Assembly: GCA_025766275.1 (NCBI GenBank)
Contig: JAFKAC010000004.1
Coordinates: 682,001 to 746,000, forward strand
Reading direction: 5' to 3'
DNA from: Lactarius indigo
Lineage: Eukaryota > Basidiomycota > Agaricomycetes > Russulales > Russulaceae
Length of the DNA: 64,000 bases
Of this stretch, positions 11,873 through 21,914 are shown piece after piece. The position numbers were made by a program, and so were the translations under genes. The notes beneath the pieces were generated by a model. It did not search any database. It was not told where the DNA came from and saw only the letters and a program-made list of their open reading frames with translations. The number at the start of each line of letters is the position of its first letter. Position 1 is the stretch's first letter.

Positions 11873-12269
11873 AGGGCTGGCGCCATCGCCGTGGCTGCCT
11901 TGGGGGCTTGGGGGTTCGGGGCGTGGCTATCGCAGGGCAGGTCCTGCCGCTGCCTTGTTACCTGCGAGGGCGTGTGTGGGCGAGTCAGTGAGCCAGGCAA
12001 AAAAAAAAGAAGTACTTACTTTGTGGCCAAGAGAGAGGGTGGGTCGTAAACCCGTGCCAGTGGTGCTCGCGAGCACGAACGCGAGTTGCGCAATGCAAGG
12101 GCAAGGAATTTTCACAGCCACCGCATGTACGACGTGCATTCCCACGCTCTCGTCTCGGCTCCTGCTGTCTGCTACAGTCTCATCTCTCCTCATCTCTGCC
12201 TGATCTCAGCTGATCTACTTCAGCTTGCTTCTTTTATTTTTTTTTGTACTACTCTTGGCTACGTCTACT

Positions 12270-15200
12270 ATGGCTGGATCTAGGAAGAGGGCCCCTTCAA
12301 CACCCAAGAGGACTCCAAAAAGGCCAAAGACCAAGAAGAGCCAGGTCAAACAGCGGGAGCTTCCTGGTGGTGCTTTGGAGATGTCTTTTCAGCTTGATGG
12401 TATGTGCTCATTGTTTTGATGGTAACCATACACTCATATTGTGTTAGTCTCATCCACAGCTGCTCAGACATCAGTTGCCAGTGCCAGACATGTGCACTTT
12501 AATCTAGGCTCTTCTGCAGCTTCAGGTGGCCCTCCTGGACCCTCACAGCAGGGAGAGGACCCCTTTGCAGGTTCTTCACCTGCTCAGGCTGCCAATCAAG
12601 TGAGTATCTATTTTATTAATTTTATAATCATTTTTTAACAAATTTAATACAGGGAGGCCTTAGCTCACCCCAACCTGAGAACTTTGACCTTGGAAATGGG
12701 TCAGATGGCTCTCAGGAGGGTGGTGCTAATTTCAATAGCCCTCAGGAAGGCAACTCTGACCCTCCAACTCCAACTCGCCGCCCAAGGAGGGCTCAAAAAG
12801 CTGGTTCAAGGCTGGGCTCAGGTGATGACACCTTGAGGTTTTTTCAGGCTGTTGATGGGAAGAAACAGTGCAAGTTTTGCTTGTGAGTTTTTTATTCTTA
12901 TTTTTATTTTTATTTCTAAAAATTATTTTTATAGGATACTTCATCAAGAGGATGCGTCCATCAAAGTACACTCATATCGCTCCACTACTGCAACAGGTCC
13001 TCTGCGGTCCCATCTGCTCAATCACCATGCAGATGAGTGGGTTACAGAGTGCCAAAGACTCAAAATTGAGCTGAGAGGTAAAGAGGGAGAAGAAGCTGTT
13101 GCAAGAGTTACTGGAGTTCCTGTAGAGCATCAAGCTAGGCGCCGCACTCCCTTCACTCAAGACAACTTTTTAGATGGCCTTGTGCAATTTATTGTTGCCA
13201 CAGATCAGGTTTTTTATTTAATTTTAATTTTTTTCCCTATTTAATGTTTTTTTTTTTTTTTTTAGCCTATGATGATTGTGGAGAGACCAGAGTTCCGCCA
13301 CCTGTGTCTCCTACTCCGCCCTGAGCTGAGTGATGCAGACATCCCTCACAGGACCACTATGCAGAAGCGCATTGTGGAGAACTGTACAGAGGCACTCCAC
13401 AATTTGTCTCAGCATATTCAGGTAATATTTTATTATTATATCTTAGTGCTTGAGGGCTAACTTCTATTTAGACAAGCTGCCTTGGGAGGGTCTCTTTTAC
13501 CACAGACATGTGGACAGACCCTGACCTCAAGCCATACATGGCTGTTACTGCTCACTGGCTGGAGCAGATCCAGACTCAAGATGGCCAGCAAAAGCTAACC
13601 CTTAGAGCTGACCTTATTGGATTTGTCTATTTTCCTGGGTCCCACACTGGAGAGAGGTTAGCTGAGGTCTTTCATTTTATCATTACTAGGATGGGGCTTG
13701 AAAGAAAGGTAATGTCTACTTCATTTTATATATAAATTTCGACTAATTAATTTTTTTTTAAATAAAGATTGGTTGGATAACAACAGATAATGCATCCAAC
13801 AACAGCTCTATGATGGAGGCACTAGAAACTCAGTTAAAGAAGCAATATCCTAATACTGGGTTTTCTGCAGAGCAGCGCCACATCAGGTAAGTGTCAAACT
13901 ATTTAATATTTTTTTGCTAACACTTTTTAGATGCTTTGCCCATATTGTAAATCTTGCATGCAAGGCAATGCTTGAGGAAGCAGTTGAACTTGGTTTTGAC
14001 CAAGTTAAAAGGCTTCAGCAAATTATTGTTTATGTGAGCCTTTCCTTTTTTTTTTTTCTTTTTTTTCTTCTTTTTCCCTTCTTTTTTTCGAGTTTTTTTG
14101 TCTTTTTTCTTTTTCTTTTTCTTTTTCTTTTTCTTTTTCTTTTTCTTTTTCTTTTTTCTTTTTCCGAGTTTTTTCTTTCTTTTTTTTTTTTTTCTTTCTT
14201 TTTTTTCTAACTTATTTATAATAGATCCGCAACTCATCACGAAGGCGTGATATATTTTCTGCAATTGCAAAGGAGTCAAATGTGCCTCCTTTGCAATTAA
14301 TCCTTGATGTGGAGACCAGGTGGTCCTCTGCCTATTTAATGATCAAGAGGGCATTTATTTTGAGAGAGGTATTTTTTAAGCCATTTAATAAATTCTAATG
14401 CTAACTTTTAGTTAGGCAATTGATAGGTTTACTCAGGAGGGAGGGCCAGACCCATTAGATGAGGAAGATTGGAGGGTCCTTGGGGGACTTCAGAGAATTC
14501 TTCAGGTGTGCAGACATTTTCTCTCTCTGATTGTCTATTAATTTATTTATTAGATCCCCTTCTGGTATCAGCAATCACTTTCTTATGAGAAGACGCCAAC
14601 ACTTTGTGGCACAGTTGCTGCATTTGAGGGCTTTTTAAAAACCCTGAATGACTTGGCAAATACCTTGGAGACTGAGAGACAGGACATTGGTCTTATTATT
14701 GGAAAAGCTTCAGAGAAGATAGTTCCATATTCTATGCAGGCCCTTGACCTTCCAGTATATCAGCTTTCAATGGGTGAGTGGCTGTCTTAATATTCTGCAT
14801 AATTTCTCATCTCATGTGAACAGTTCTTAACCCTTTGACAAAGCTTGAATGGTTCAAGCAACACTACCAATCAAATGTTTCTGAAGCAGTAAAGCGCCAC
14901 CTCCTTGATGCAGTGAGTGCTTTTAATTTTATCATGCTACTCTAAAACTAAAATTCTAAGTAGCTCAGACCATTGTACACACCATCTAGAGCCCCTACTA
15001 GATCAACTGTACCCCCTCCACCCCCTGAACCATTTGGTGGCATGCAGGCCACTTTGGCAAACCTTGGTATTGGCCCAATGCCTGTCTACAGACCACAGGC
15101 AAATACCTTAGAAGGTGAAGTTGATGACTATCTAGCAGCCCCAGTCAAATATGCCAATATTCTTGAGTTCTGGCAGGTATGTAGAATGGTTCATTTTGTT

Positions 15201-15539
15201 AGGGAGTACTGACAGTAGTTGGAATGGCAGGAACACCAGAAAAAGTGGCCAACACTCTTCAAGCTTGCCATGGACTTACTCCCCATTCAAGCCACTTCAG
15301 TCCCATGTGAGCATGTCTTCTCAGCAAGCAAGGAGACAGCTAGAGCCAGGAGGAACGGCCTTAAGCCAGGCAGCATGGAAGCCATACAGATACTCAAGTT
15401 CCAGGCAAAGTATAAAAGGGAACTCAATTTTACTGAAGGGCTTGGAGAGAAGGATGAAATGGAAGAGCTGGAGGGAATGGAGGCAGTCAGGCCAGTTGAG
15501 GACTTGAGGGCTTATCTCAGGGGCATTAGTGAGCAGTAG
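12270..15539 (+). CDS. hAT transposase (BED zinc finger, RNase H-like DDE, hATC), about 14 exons
   Basis: The gene encodes an enzyme of roughly 800 residues that excises and inserts the element. The start ATG at 12270 (MAGSRKRAPSTPKR) opens a basic, nuclear-targeting-like N-terminus. Exons are separated by introns of about 50-190 bp, for example 12400-12461. Visible blocks: a BED-type finger start (GKKQCKFCL near 12865, with the His pair in LRSHLLNHH near 13005); the first catalytic Asp in SFTTDMWTD (near 13495); ITTDNASNN (near 13777); CFAHIVNLACKAML (near 13931); and a C-terminal hATC dimerisation domain (WPTLFKLAMDLLPIQ, SVPCEHVFSASKE, near 15248-15340) with its conserved Glu. The stop is TAG at 15537-15539. 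Exon boundaries are approximate. No lesion is visible, unlike in the neighbouring elements. Confidence 0.88.
14046..14214 (+). repeat. CTTTTT pyrimidine microsatellite in a transposase intron
   Basis: A T-rich tract with about ten CTTTTT units fills an intron between the CFAHIVNLA exon and the IRNSSRRRD exon. It enlarges the intron to about 190 bp. The opposite-strand poly-Lys frame is an artefact. Confidence 0.85.
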
Positions 15540-15769
15540 TTTAAGAGAATTTATTTGCAACAAGGCTATATACATGTATTTGTACCTAGGAATGAACTAC
15601 ATAAAAGTAGGGGACCTGTGCGACTCACCTGGGGTGGCCAGAGAGGGAAAAGGGGGTGGGAAGAGAAAGGGGGGTGTGGAGGGGCAAGAGGAGGGTGCAC
15701 GAGGGCTGTCCGAGGGTATCCGAGGGCGTCCGAGGGCCTTCCGAGGGTGTCCGAGGCATCCAGGGGCAC

Positions 15770-16530
15770 GCGATGGTCGTCCGAAGGTGGGCGGGCGCTG
15801 GCGGCGGCAGCGAAGGTGGAACGGTGGCGGCGGCGACAGCTCCGGTGGTGGTGGCGCCAGCAGCGAGTGGTGGCGGCGGCGGCGACGCGAGGGCGGTGGC
15901 GGCGGCGACAGCGAAGGTGGTGGCAGCGGTGGCAGCGGCAGCGAGGATGGTGGCGGTGGCGGCGGCTGCAGCGAGGGCGTTGGCGGCGGCGGCGGCGGCT
16001 GCAGCAGCAGCGTGGGTGGTGGCGGTGGCGGCAGCGAGGGCGGTGGTGGCGGCAGCGGCGGCAGAGGCGAGGGCATAGATGGTGATGACGCCGAAGACGA
16101 CGCAGAGGCGGTGGCAAGGGTAAGGGCCTAGTAGGCGGCGGTGACAGTGACGGCGCAGGCGACAACGGCGACAACGTTGGCGACAACGCTGGCGACGATG
16201 GCGACAGCGCCATCAGAGGCACTGACGGCTGCGCGGCGGCCAGAGGAGCGGCGTCAGGCGGCGACCAGAGCGACGGGTGGTGAGAGGCGACGACCAGCGG
16301 CGACCAGAGCGACAGGCAGCGACCAGAGCGAGCGGCGGCGACCAGAATGAGGGGCGGCGAGCGGCGACGACCAGCGACCAGCGGCGACCAGAGCGAGCGA
16401 CGGCGAGGACAAGCAGCGACCAGAGAGAGAACAACGAGGGCGGCGAGAGCACAGACAAGGCCAGCAGTTGGCGGGCGGACAACGCGAACAGCGCGCAGAC
16501 AGCGCGCAGACCGCAAGCCCAGTCTGTGCA
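15770..16530. repeat. GGC/GCGAC-rich tandem array in the hAT right arm
   Basis: Degenerate GGCGGTGGCGGCAGCG-like units give way to GCGACCAGAGCGAGCGGCG-like units. It mirrors the position of the left-arm minisatellite. The long frames over it (Arg/Gly, Ser/Pro) are low-complexity artefacts. Confidence 0.85.
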
Positions 16531-16599
16531 GAGGAGGGGATGACTGGGGATCCCGACCAGTCGTTCAGATCCTCAGTCTCACTGAGGGGGAGCCGGGTA

Positions 16600-16836
16600 T
16601 ACTCAGGGCAAAAGCTTGAAGTTCGAAACTTCGAATTCACGCGTGTGTTCATTGGCTTGGCTGACTCAGGCTACCCAAAATGGTACGATTTTCTATTCGT
16701 ACTTTTGGGTGGCTTGAGCCGGCTCAGCCTAGCTTGAGCCAGCTCAATTTGGAGTGGCTCAGCTCAGCTCGTCCCTTTTTGGTCGAGCTGTGCTTAGCTG
16801 AGCCAAGCCAAGCTGAGCCGAGCCACGGCAACACTA
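16600..16836 (-). repeat. Right terminal and subterminal repeats of the hAT element
   Basis: Ends ...GCCGAGCCACGGCAACACTA, the complement of the left end. It is preceded by repeated GGCTCAGC and GGCTTGAGC motifs. Confidence 0.85.
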
Positions 16837-17583
16837 CTACCGGAAGGGTATCATCCTACCCCTAATAAGGGAACTGCATCTCCAGATCTCCGCGCTTCAT
16901 ACCAACAAGTGATAGGATCACTCCTATACATTATGATTGGTACGTGACCGGATATTGCCTATGCTGTTACCAAAATGGCGCAGTTTGCAGCCAACCCATC
17001 AGAAGACCATTTAAAGCGTGCTCTTTACATATGCTGCTACTTACTTGGTACTTCAAACTATGCCTTAGTCTATGATGGCAAGAGTGATGCTGGTATAATA
17101 GCATACGCAGATTCCGACTGGGCTTCAGACCCAGTTACCAGGAAGTCCACTATGGGCTACTTAGTAAAAATGGCAAATGGAATATTTTGCTGGAATTCGA
17201 GAGCACAAAAGTCAATTGCGCTCTCATCCACTGAAGCAGAATATATGTCGCTGTGTGATACAAGCAGACAATTGGTTTGGATACGATTGCTCTTTCATGA
17301 GCTTGGAATAAATCTAGAACCAATTCCATTATGCGGAGATAATCAAGGCTCCATATTCCTATCTTCTAATCCAGTTCAAGAAAAACGGATTAAACACATT
17401 GATTTACGTCACCACTACATACGTGAAGTAATCCGTGATAAGAAGATAGAGTTATTCTTTATAGAAGGAGCTGAGAACCCCGCCGATCTTTTTACTAAGA
17501 ACCTGGGTCGCATTAAGTTCCTAAAATTCAGGGAACAGCTTGGGCTTGAGTTTTCCTCACCTACGCAAGCTCGAGCAACTTAA
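16837..17583 (+). pseudogene. Copia B reverse transcriptase tail and RNase H
   Basis: Continues the Copia B polymerase after the hAT and its 8-bp duplication. The YQQVIGSLLYIMIGT block is followed by a TGA (16945-16947) where relatives have the Arg of GTRPDIAYAV. RNase H then reads clean: AYADSDWASD, LSSTEAEYMSL, LCGDNQGSIFL and KHIDLRHHYIRE. It ends at the TAA 17581-17583. This is the second in-frame TGA in Copia B. Confidence 0.92.
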
Positions 17584-18054
17584 CCACTATGCCTGAAGGG
17601 TAGTAGATAAAAAGGGTCTTTCATAGCTTCTCCGTGTACATCGCTTCTTCTTTAGAAGTGAGTCACAAACGACTTGCTCTTTTGTCACAAACCATAGAAG
17701 TTTATTGAGTCATCTGACTCTAAGCCTCTCATGGTTTTGCGTCAAACAACCCTGGTATCTCTACCAGAAGGAAGTTCACACATCCTGTTCTATTAAGGCG
17801 TAGTACGAGAGGTCAAATTGCTCATAAGAAACCGAGGATCGACGACCATTGTTGGGGAGTAGCATCTTTACTACGATTTAAAAAACCCCTCACAAAAAGG
17901 ATGTTGCGATGACCCCGCAACCAAATCCCCTATACATCCCTATGACATTTGAGGGTCGAGGCCTTTCCGGTCGATGTTTATTACCGATCCTTATGTCTAT
18001 AGAGTAAGGCTATTGCTTAGAGGCGCTTTACTAGCTGCACTAAGCAAGGGGGAG
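17584..18054 (+). other. Copia B 3' untranslated region and polypurine tract
   Basis: About 470 bp without a credible gene. It ends in GCAAGGGGGAG (18044-18054), the plus-strand primer next to the 3' LTR. Confidence 0.75.
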
Positions 18055-18455
18055 TGTTGGAACGTGATAAGTACATAAGGACCTTATCTATAGCAGTTAC
18101 GACATTACGGTACTATGTTTACCATATTAGGCAAGTCAGGATACGTACAGTAGTGGGCGTATCATGTCCGGTGATGAGGAGAAGTCTCATGACTGTCTCA
18201 GAAGAGCGAAACACATCAGGCGTGTGTAAAAACGCGATATTGTGGACGCCTTTACTCATCACTTTTGTGCAAATGGACATGGTGGGGCCATAGAGCATAA
18301 ATATCCTCCTATGGGGAGGGAGGTGAATACAGAACTTCACCCCTCTTCACTTGTGCACACTCTCCCCTCTAAAACAGTCTCTCAACCTACTGCAAAGGTG
18401 AGAACGTCCCTCCTGCGTGCTGCGCTTTAGCCTGTAAGGCTTTTGCTGCGCAACA
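18055..18455 (+). repeat. Copia B 3' LTR
   Basis: 401 bp, TGTTGGAACG to GCGCAACA. It is the partner of 5398-5798. Confidence 0.95.
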
Positions 18456-18523
18456 GACGCAACAACGGTCGACTTGATAAATACGACGACACCTCTTGCG
18501 GGAAAGAGCTACTTGATGCATGA
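18456..18523 (+). pseudogene. TNP2 transposase pseudogene, fragment 2
   Basis: A 68-bp island between two LTRs. In frame with fragment 1 it reads NNGRLDKYDDTSCGKELLDA, matching the LDxYDD...G...LD segment that precedes the DGAQL block in TNP2 proteins. The next fragment follows at 19140. Confidence 0.7.
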
Positions 18524-19139
18524 TGATGAACAGCAAGATGGAACCTATACTCACAGTGGGACAAAGTACTGTGGTGAGATAGAGGTAGCAACTGGTAAGC
18601 AGCAGAGGGGAAGTCTTGCAAGTGAAGCAGAAGTAAAGTCTGGCACACAGCAGTGAGAGAACTGATAATAGTATTACAGTGGAGAGAACATACCTGGCAC
18701 ACAGCAGTGAGAGAACTGATGTGGACCAGGAGCGTACAAGCACTACTACTTATACTGTACAGAGGTGTGACACTAGTACAAGAGTGGTAACGTAGAGTCA
18801 CAGAATACAAGGAGCGTTGTTCTACATACAGGACAAAGGAGTGTATGAAAGGAGAACAAGGCGACTAGAACAAAGAGAGTCCAGACAGAGATGATATCAT
18901 AATGACATCACAATAAAGATAAGAACTAAAGGAGAACAAAGGACTGAGTACAATGAAGTGTCCGGAGTGTTCTACACGATGTCATAGTACATGATGTCAT
19001 ACATGACGCAATGATCAGCGCTAGATTGTACAGATCAAATGTAAGTAATCTACAAGTCCAATTAATCTAATCTAAAGCAGTCCATGCTGCAAGTCCGGTC
19101 CATACGAGCCGCTAGGTGCGCAAGGGTCACTTATCAACA
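18524..19139 (-). repeat. Reversed solo LTR of the Copia A family
   Basis: 616 bp, TGATGAACAG to CTTATCAACA, the reverse complement of the Copia A LTR with small indels. Flanks are CATGA (18519-18523) and CATGG (19140-19144), a 5-bp duplication with one change. Confidence 0.92.
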
Positions 19140-19904
19140 CATGGAACTCTGGGGCTTTTGGAAAGTCTGATGTTGCTTTGCAGATATCCATAGATGGTGC
19201 ACAGCTTCGTCCAGACCAGCCCTCCGAGGCCTGGGTTTTTATCTGGATAATTCACAATCTTCCGCTGGACCTGCATTACAAGAAATGTTTTGTGATACCT
19301 GGTGCCATTGTCCCTGGTCCAAACAAACCAGGGGACTTCGATTCATTTTTATTTCCATCGCTATTTCACGTGGCTGCCCTGCAGCGCGAGGGCCTCAGAC
19401 TCTACAACGCTTCTCTGGGTACCTACGTTCCTCGCTCAATTCCTTTGGTCATATTTGCAACTGCCGACAGTCTTGGCAGTGCGTCCATGTCTGGCATGGT
19501 CAGGCATAGCGGGAAATTTGGCTGTTGCCTATATTGCAACATGCCAAGTCGTCATCGCACAGGCGACGGCCATTATTACCCCGCTATGCATCAACCACAT
19601 GACTACTCCGTCAGAGGATGTGACCATCCTGATATCCCCGACAAGGATCTGGCCGAGTATCGAAGTAACCTGGATCAGAAGTACTGGCGGCATCTTGACC
19701 GGTTGCTCTCTGCCAATACCCAAGGCAAGTATCGGGCTCAGCGTCTTGCTGTGGGGCTTTGTAAGCAGACTCTGTTCAGTGGTCTTCCTCATCAACCCCT
19801 CCCTGTGCCAAATGTGTTCACGATGGACATCATGCATCTGACCGTTCTGAATGATCCCGACCTATTCTTGAAGCTGTTCACTGGCAAGATCAACGTCTAT
19901 GAGC
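19140..19904 (+). pseudogene. TNP2 transposase pseudogene, fragment 3 (catalytic domain)
   Basis: Open reading with the TNP2 signature ISIDGAQL (near 19184), PGPNKPGDFDSFLFPSL (near 19315), a CLYCN zinc-binding pair (near 19527) and FTMDIMHL (near 19819). The Asp residues in DGAQL and MDIMH are candidate catalytic positions. It lacks introns in this stretch. The frame is broken at 19904 by the KDZ transposon and resumes at 50856. Natural TNP2 proteins run on directly into a block starting EPDDRSTWDW, which confirms the join. Confidence 0.88.
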
Positions 19905-20062
19905 ACATAATGATCAGCGGTGGCTTATGTAATTGATACCCCCAACCGACAGTGAGATTCTTTAATAGTTCATACTCAGCCGGCGCCGGCCGACAGTGGA
20001 GATTCCGCCATAATTGATACTCCAACCGACATCGGCTGGGTCGGAGATAGTCGGGAATAGTT
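19905..20062 (+). repeat. Left terminal inverted repeat of the KDZ element
   Basis: TGGCTTATGTAATTGATACC (from 19921) and its continuation to CGGCTGGG near 20040 match the complement of the right end, with scattered mostly G/A and C/T differences. Confidence 0.9.
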
Positions 20063-20083
20063 GGGGATTGATGAGTTACTCGA

Positions 20084-20893
20084 TGTAACGAACGCGCCTC
20101 AACGACCACGTGACTTACCAGCATCACGTGTTGGACCTCTGTGGGACTATCGCGAGTCCGGTGAAACAGACGCCGACTCTCCTGAAGAAGAAGAGGAAGA
20201 AGACGGGCTGCTTACGCACCTACAACGCCACGAGGAGTATACCCGAGCCGCGTACACGCGGTGTGGACGGTTAGTGGTCACGTGACTAATATACTCACGT
20301 GACAACGTTTCAGTGTGATGTTTGTGTAATACAAACATCATGCCGAACCAGTGTTACGGTCCGCTTGCCTTATCAAGCTTAGAGGTTATTGGGTTCCTTT
20401 GTACAGACTTTACGGGCCTACATGCCTACCTTCTGATTACTGAGTGCGTTCTGATTGGTTGATACGCTTGTGCTGACTGATACGATACCGAGGGCCTTAT
20501 GCCATTGGTTGTACTTATCTATGACTCGGTATGACTCAGTACGATACTAAGGTTTCGGTGTTCGGATCTGATTGCGAACCTTACTGTACACTAGTATATA
20601 GGTAGTGCGCTGGGACGGAGCGTTCCCCAGCTTGAGTTCTTGTATCACTCCTACCTTTCAATAGGACTTCAAGCTTTCCCCTCTTTTGTGACCTGTCACT
20701 TGCCTCCCATCTCTCTTTTGGTTGACGGCTGTTCAGCTTCCCTTTCTCTTATTCCCTGATTATCTCATCAGGAGGTGACCTTGTCGACTACCAAGGGGAC
20801 GCTTTAGCAATTCGGCTCGTTCCACGAGTGGTAGTCACGTGCCAACACCCGTTCTCGGTCCAAGTCGGACAATACGTTCGTAGGAACGTAACA
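20084..20893 (+). repeat. Solo LTR of a fourth, otherwise unrepresented LTR family
   Basis: 810 bp, TGTAACGAAC to CGTAACA, flanked by a perfect 5-bp duplication CTCGA (20079-20083, 20894-20898). A TATA box (GTATATAGG near 20595) reads rightward. The last bases form a hairpin ACGTTC-GTAG-GAACGT just before the end, like the U5 ends of the three Gypsy families here. The coding part of this family is absent from the window, so Gypsy affiliation is inferred from this shape. Confidence 0.85.
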
Positions 20894-20898
20894 CTCGA

Positions 20899-21914
20899 AC
20901 ACAGAATAGAAAGGCTTAGAGGTGGCTATTATATGTGTAGTATCCAAAGGTGATGTGTAATCAATCAAAGGAGCAAGACTCAGGCATATAAGACCATCCA
21001 CTCAGATATGTGCAAGCACATCAAATGAATACAAGTGAAACAGAATACATAAGGAGTGTCTGATCACAGGTGAATGTCAATTGATAGTCTATGCATATTA
21101 GGGAGAATATCTAATAATAATATACCAATCGGGACACCCGCTATAATTGATAGTCTAATTGACAACAGGTGGGTCGGAGATAGTTGGGGATCTCTGAGGG
21201 TCATCATAAGTAAAATATAAATGAACAGAGATCATACAGGCTACTATGTAGTCTATTCAGAGGTTATCTAATAATAATATACCAATCATGACAACTCTGA
21301 TAATTGATAGTGTAACTGATGATAGGTGGGTCGGAAATAGTCGGGGATCTCCAACGGACTTCATAAATACAATGGAAATGCATTGAGGTCATAGAGGCTA
21401 CTAGTCTATGTGGAGTATCCAGAGGTCATCTATATTCAATAAAATGAGCAGAATGGAATATTTGATCACAAGTATGTGGTGACTGCTTATAAGTGTCAGA
21501 GACAACAGACAGAGTCAAGGCACAGTGAGCTAGAGCGGAGTTCCCGCTTGTGAATACATACAAATGCAGGCTAGTGGGTGTTGGTAAAAGGAAATACAGG
21601 GGAGTAAATAAGGTGAATACAGGATAGGGACCTCATAAGGATATACAACAGGACTTCCTAATTGGATGTGTAGAGATATAAATGGGTCCCCAATCTTTCA
21701 ATTGGTGGTTTAACCCCGTAAGATCTCTATAGACATTGCAGGTATTTACCGGACTTGAATATGGTTGTGGAAGTGCGGATATCCCGAAGCTCATATGCAC
21801 ATACTACTGGTCAACAAATGATAGATTAGTACAGGAGAATATTAAGTAGTAAGTGGAAAGCATGTGCAGATATTCCAGTATGGAAATGTACATATAGACT
21901 ACCTGGCTAGATAG
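20899..21914 (+). other. KDZ left subterminal region with repeats
   Basis: No gene seen. Two units at 21136-21194 and 21291-21350 share ATAATTGATAGT...GGTGGGTCGGA...GGGGATCT with each other and with the inner part of the left terminal repeat (about 20012-20070). These are probably transposase-binding repeats. Confidence 0.65.

Larger units (their letters stand above)
10699..16836 (+). mobile_element. hAT transposon, apparently intact
   Basis: The element is 6138 bp. Its terminal inverted repeats begin TAGTGTTGCCGTGGCTCGGC and end in the complement, and it is flanked by a perfect 8-bp target duplication, CTACCGGA at 10691-10698 and 16837-16844. Eight-bp duplications and TAGTGTTGCC-like ends are hAT features. 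The transposase gene (12270-15539) shows no stop or frameshift in the exons I could follow. It lies in the Copia B polymerase, so it is younger than Copia B. Confidence 0.95.
5398..18455 (+). mobile_element. Copia B: complete Ty1/Copia element interrupted by a hAT transposon
   Basis: Two 401-bp LTRs (5398-5798, 18055-18455) bracket a Copia-order Gag-Pol region. The imperfect 5-bp target duplication is GACAC/GACGC. The two LTRs differ at four positions by eye, all CpG transitions. Subtracting the hAT insertion (6138 bp plus 8 bp duplication) leaves about 6.9 kb. Two in-frame TGA stops (10040-10042 and 16945-16947) and the hAT make it non-autonomous now. Confidence 0.95.

Noticed and set aside
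11125..12203. Long overlapping frames rich in Asp/His, Thr, Val or Arg/Gly
   Set aside because: They come from a triplet-period GC-rich minisatellite and show no domain or codon pattern of a gene.
13917..14279. Minus-strand poly-Lys frame
   Set aside because: It is the complement of a CTTTTT microsatellite in an intron of the hAT transposase.
15529..16652. Several long frames rich in Gly/Arg or Ser/Pro on both strands
   Set aside because: Same artefact in the right-arm tandem array; both strands are open in all frames.
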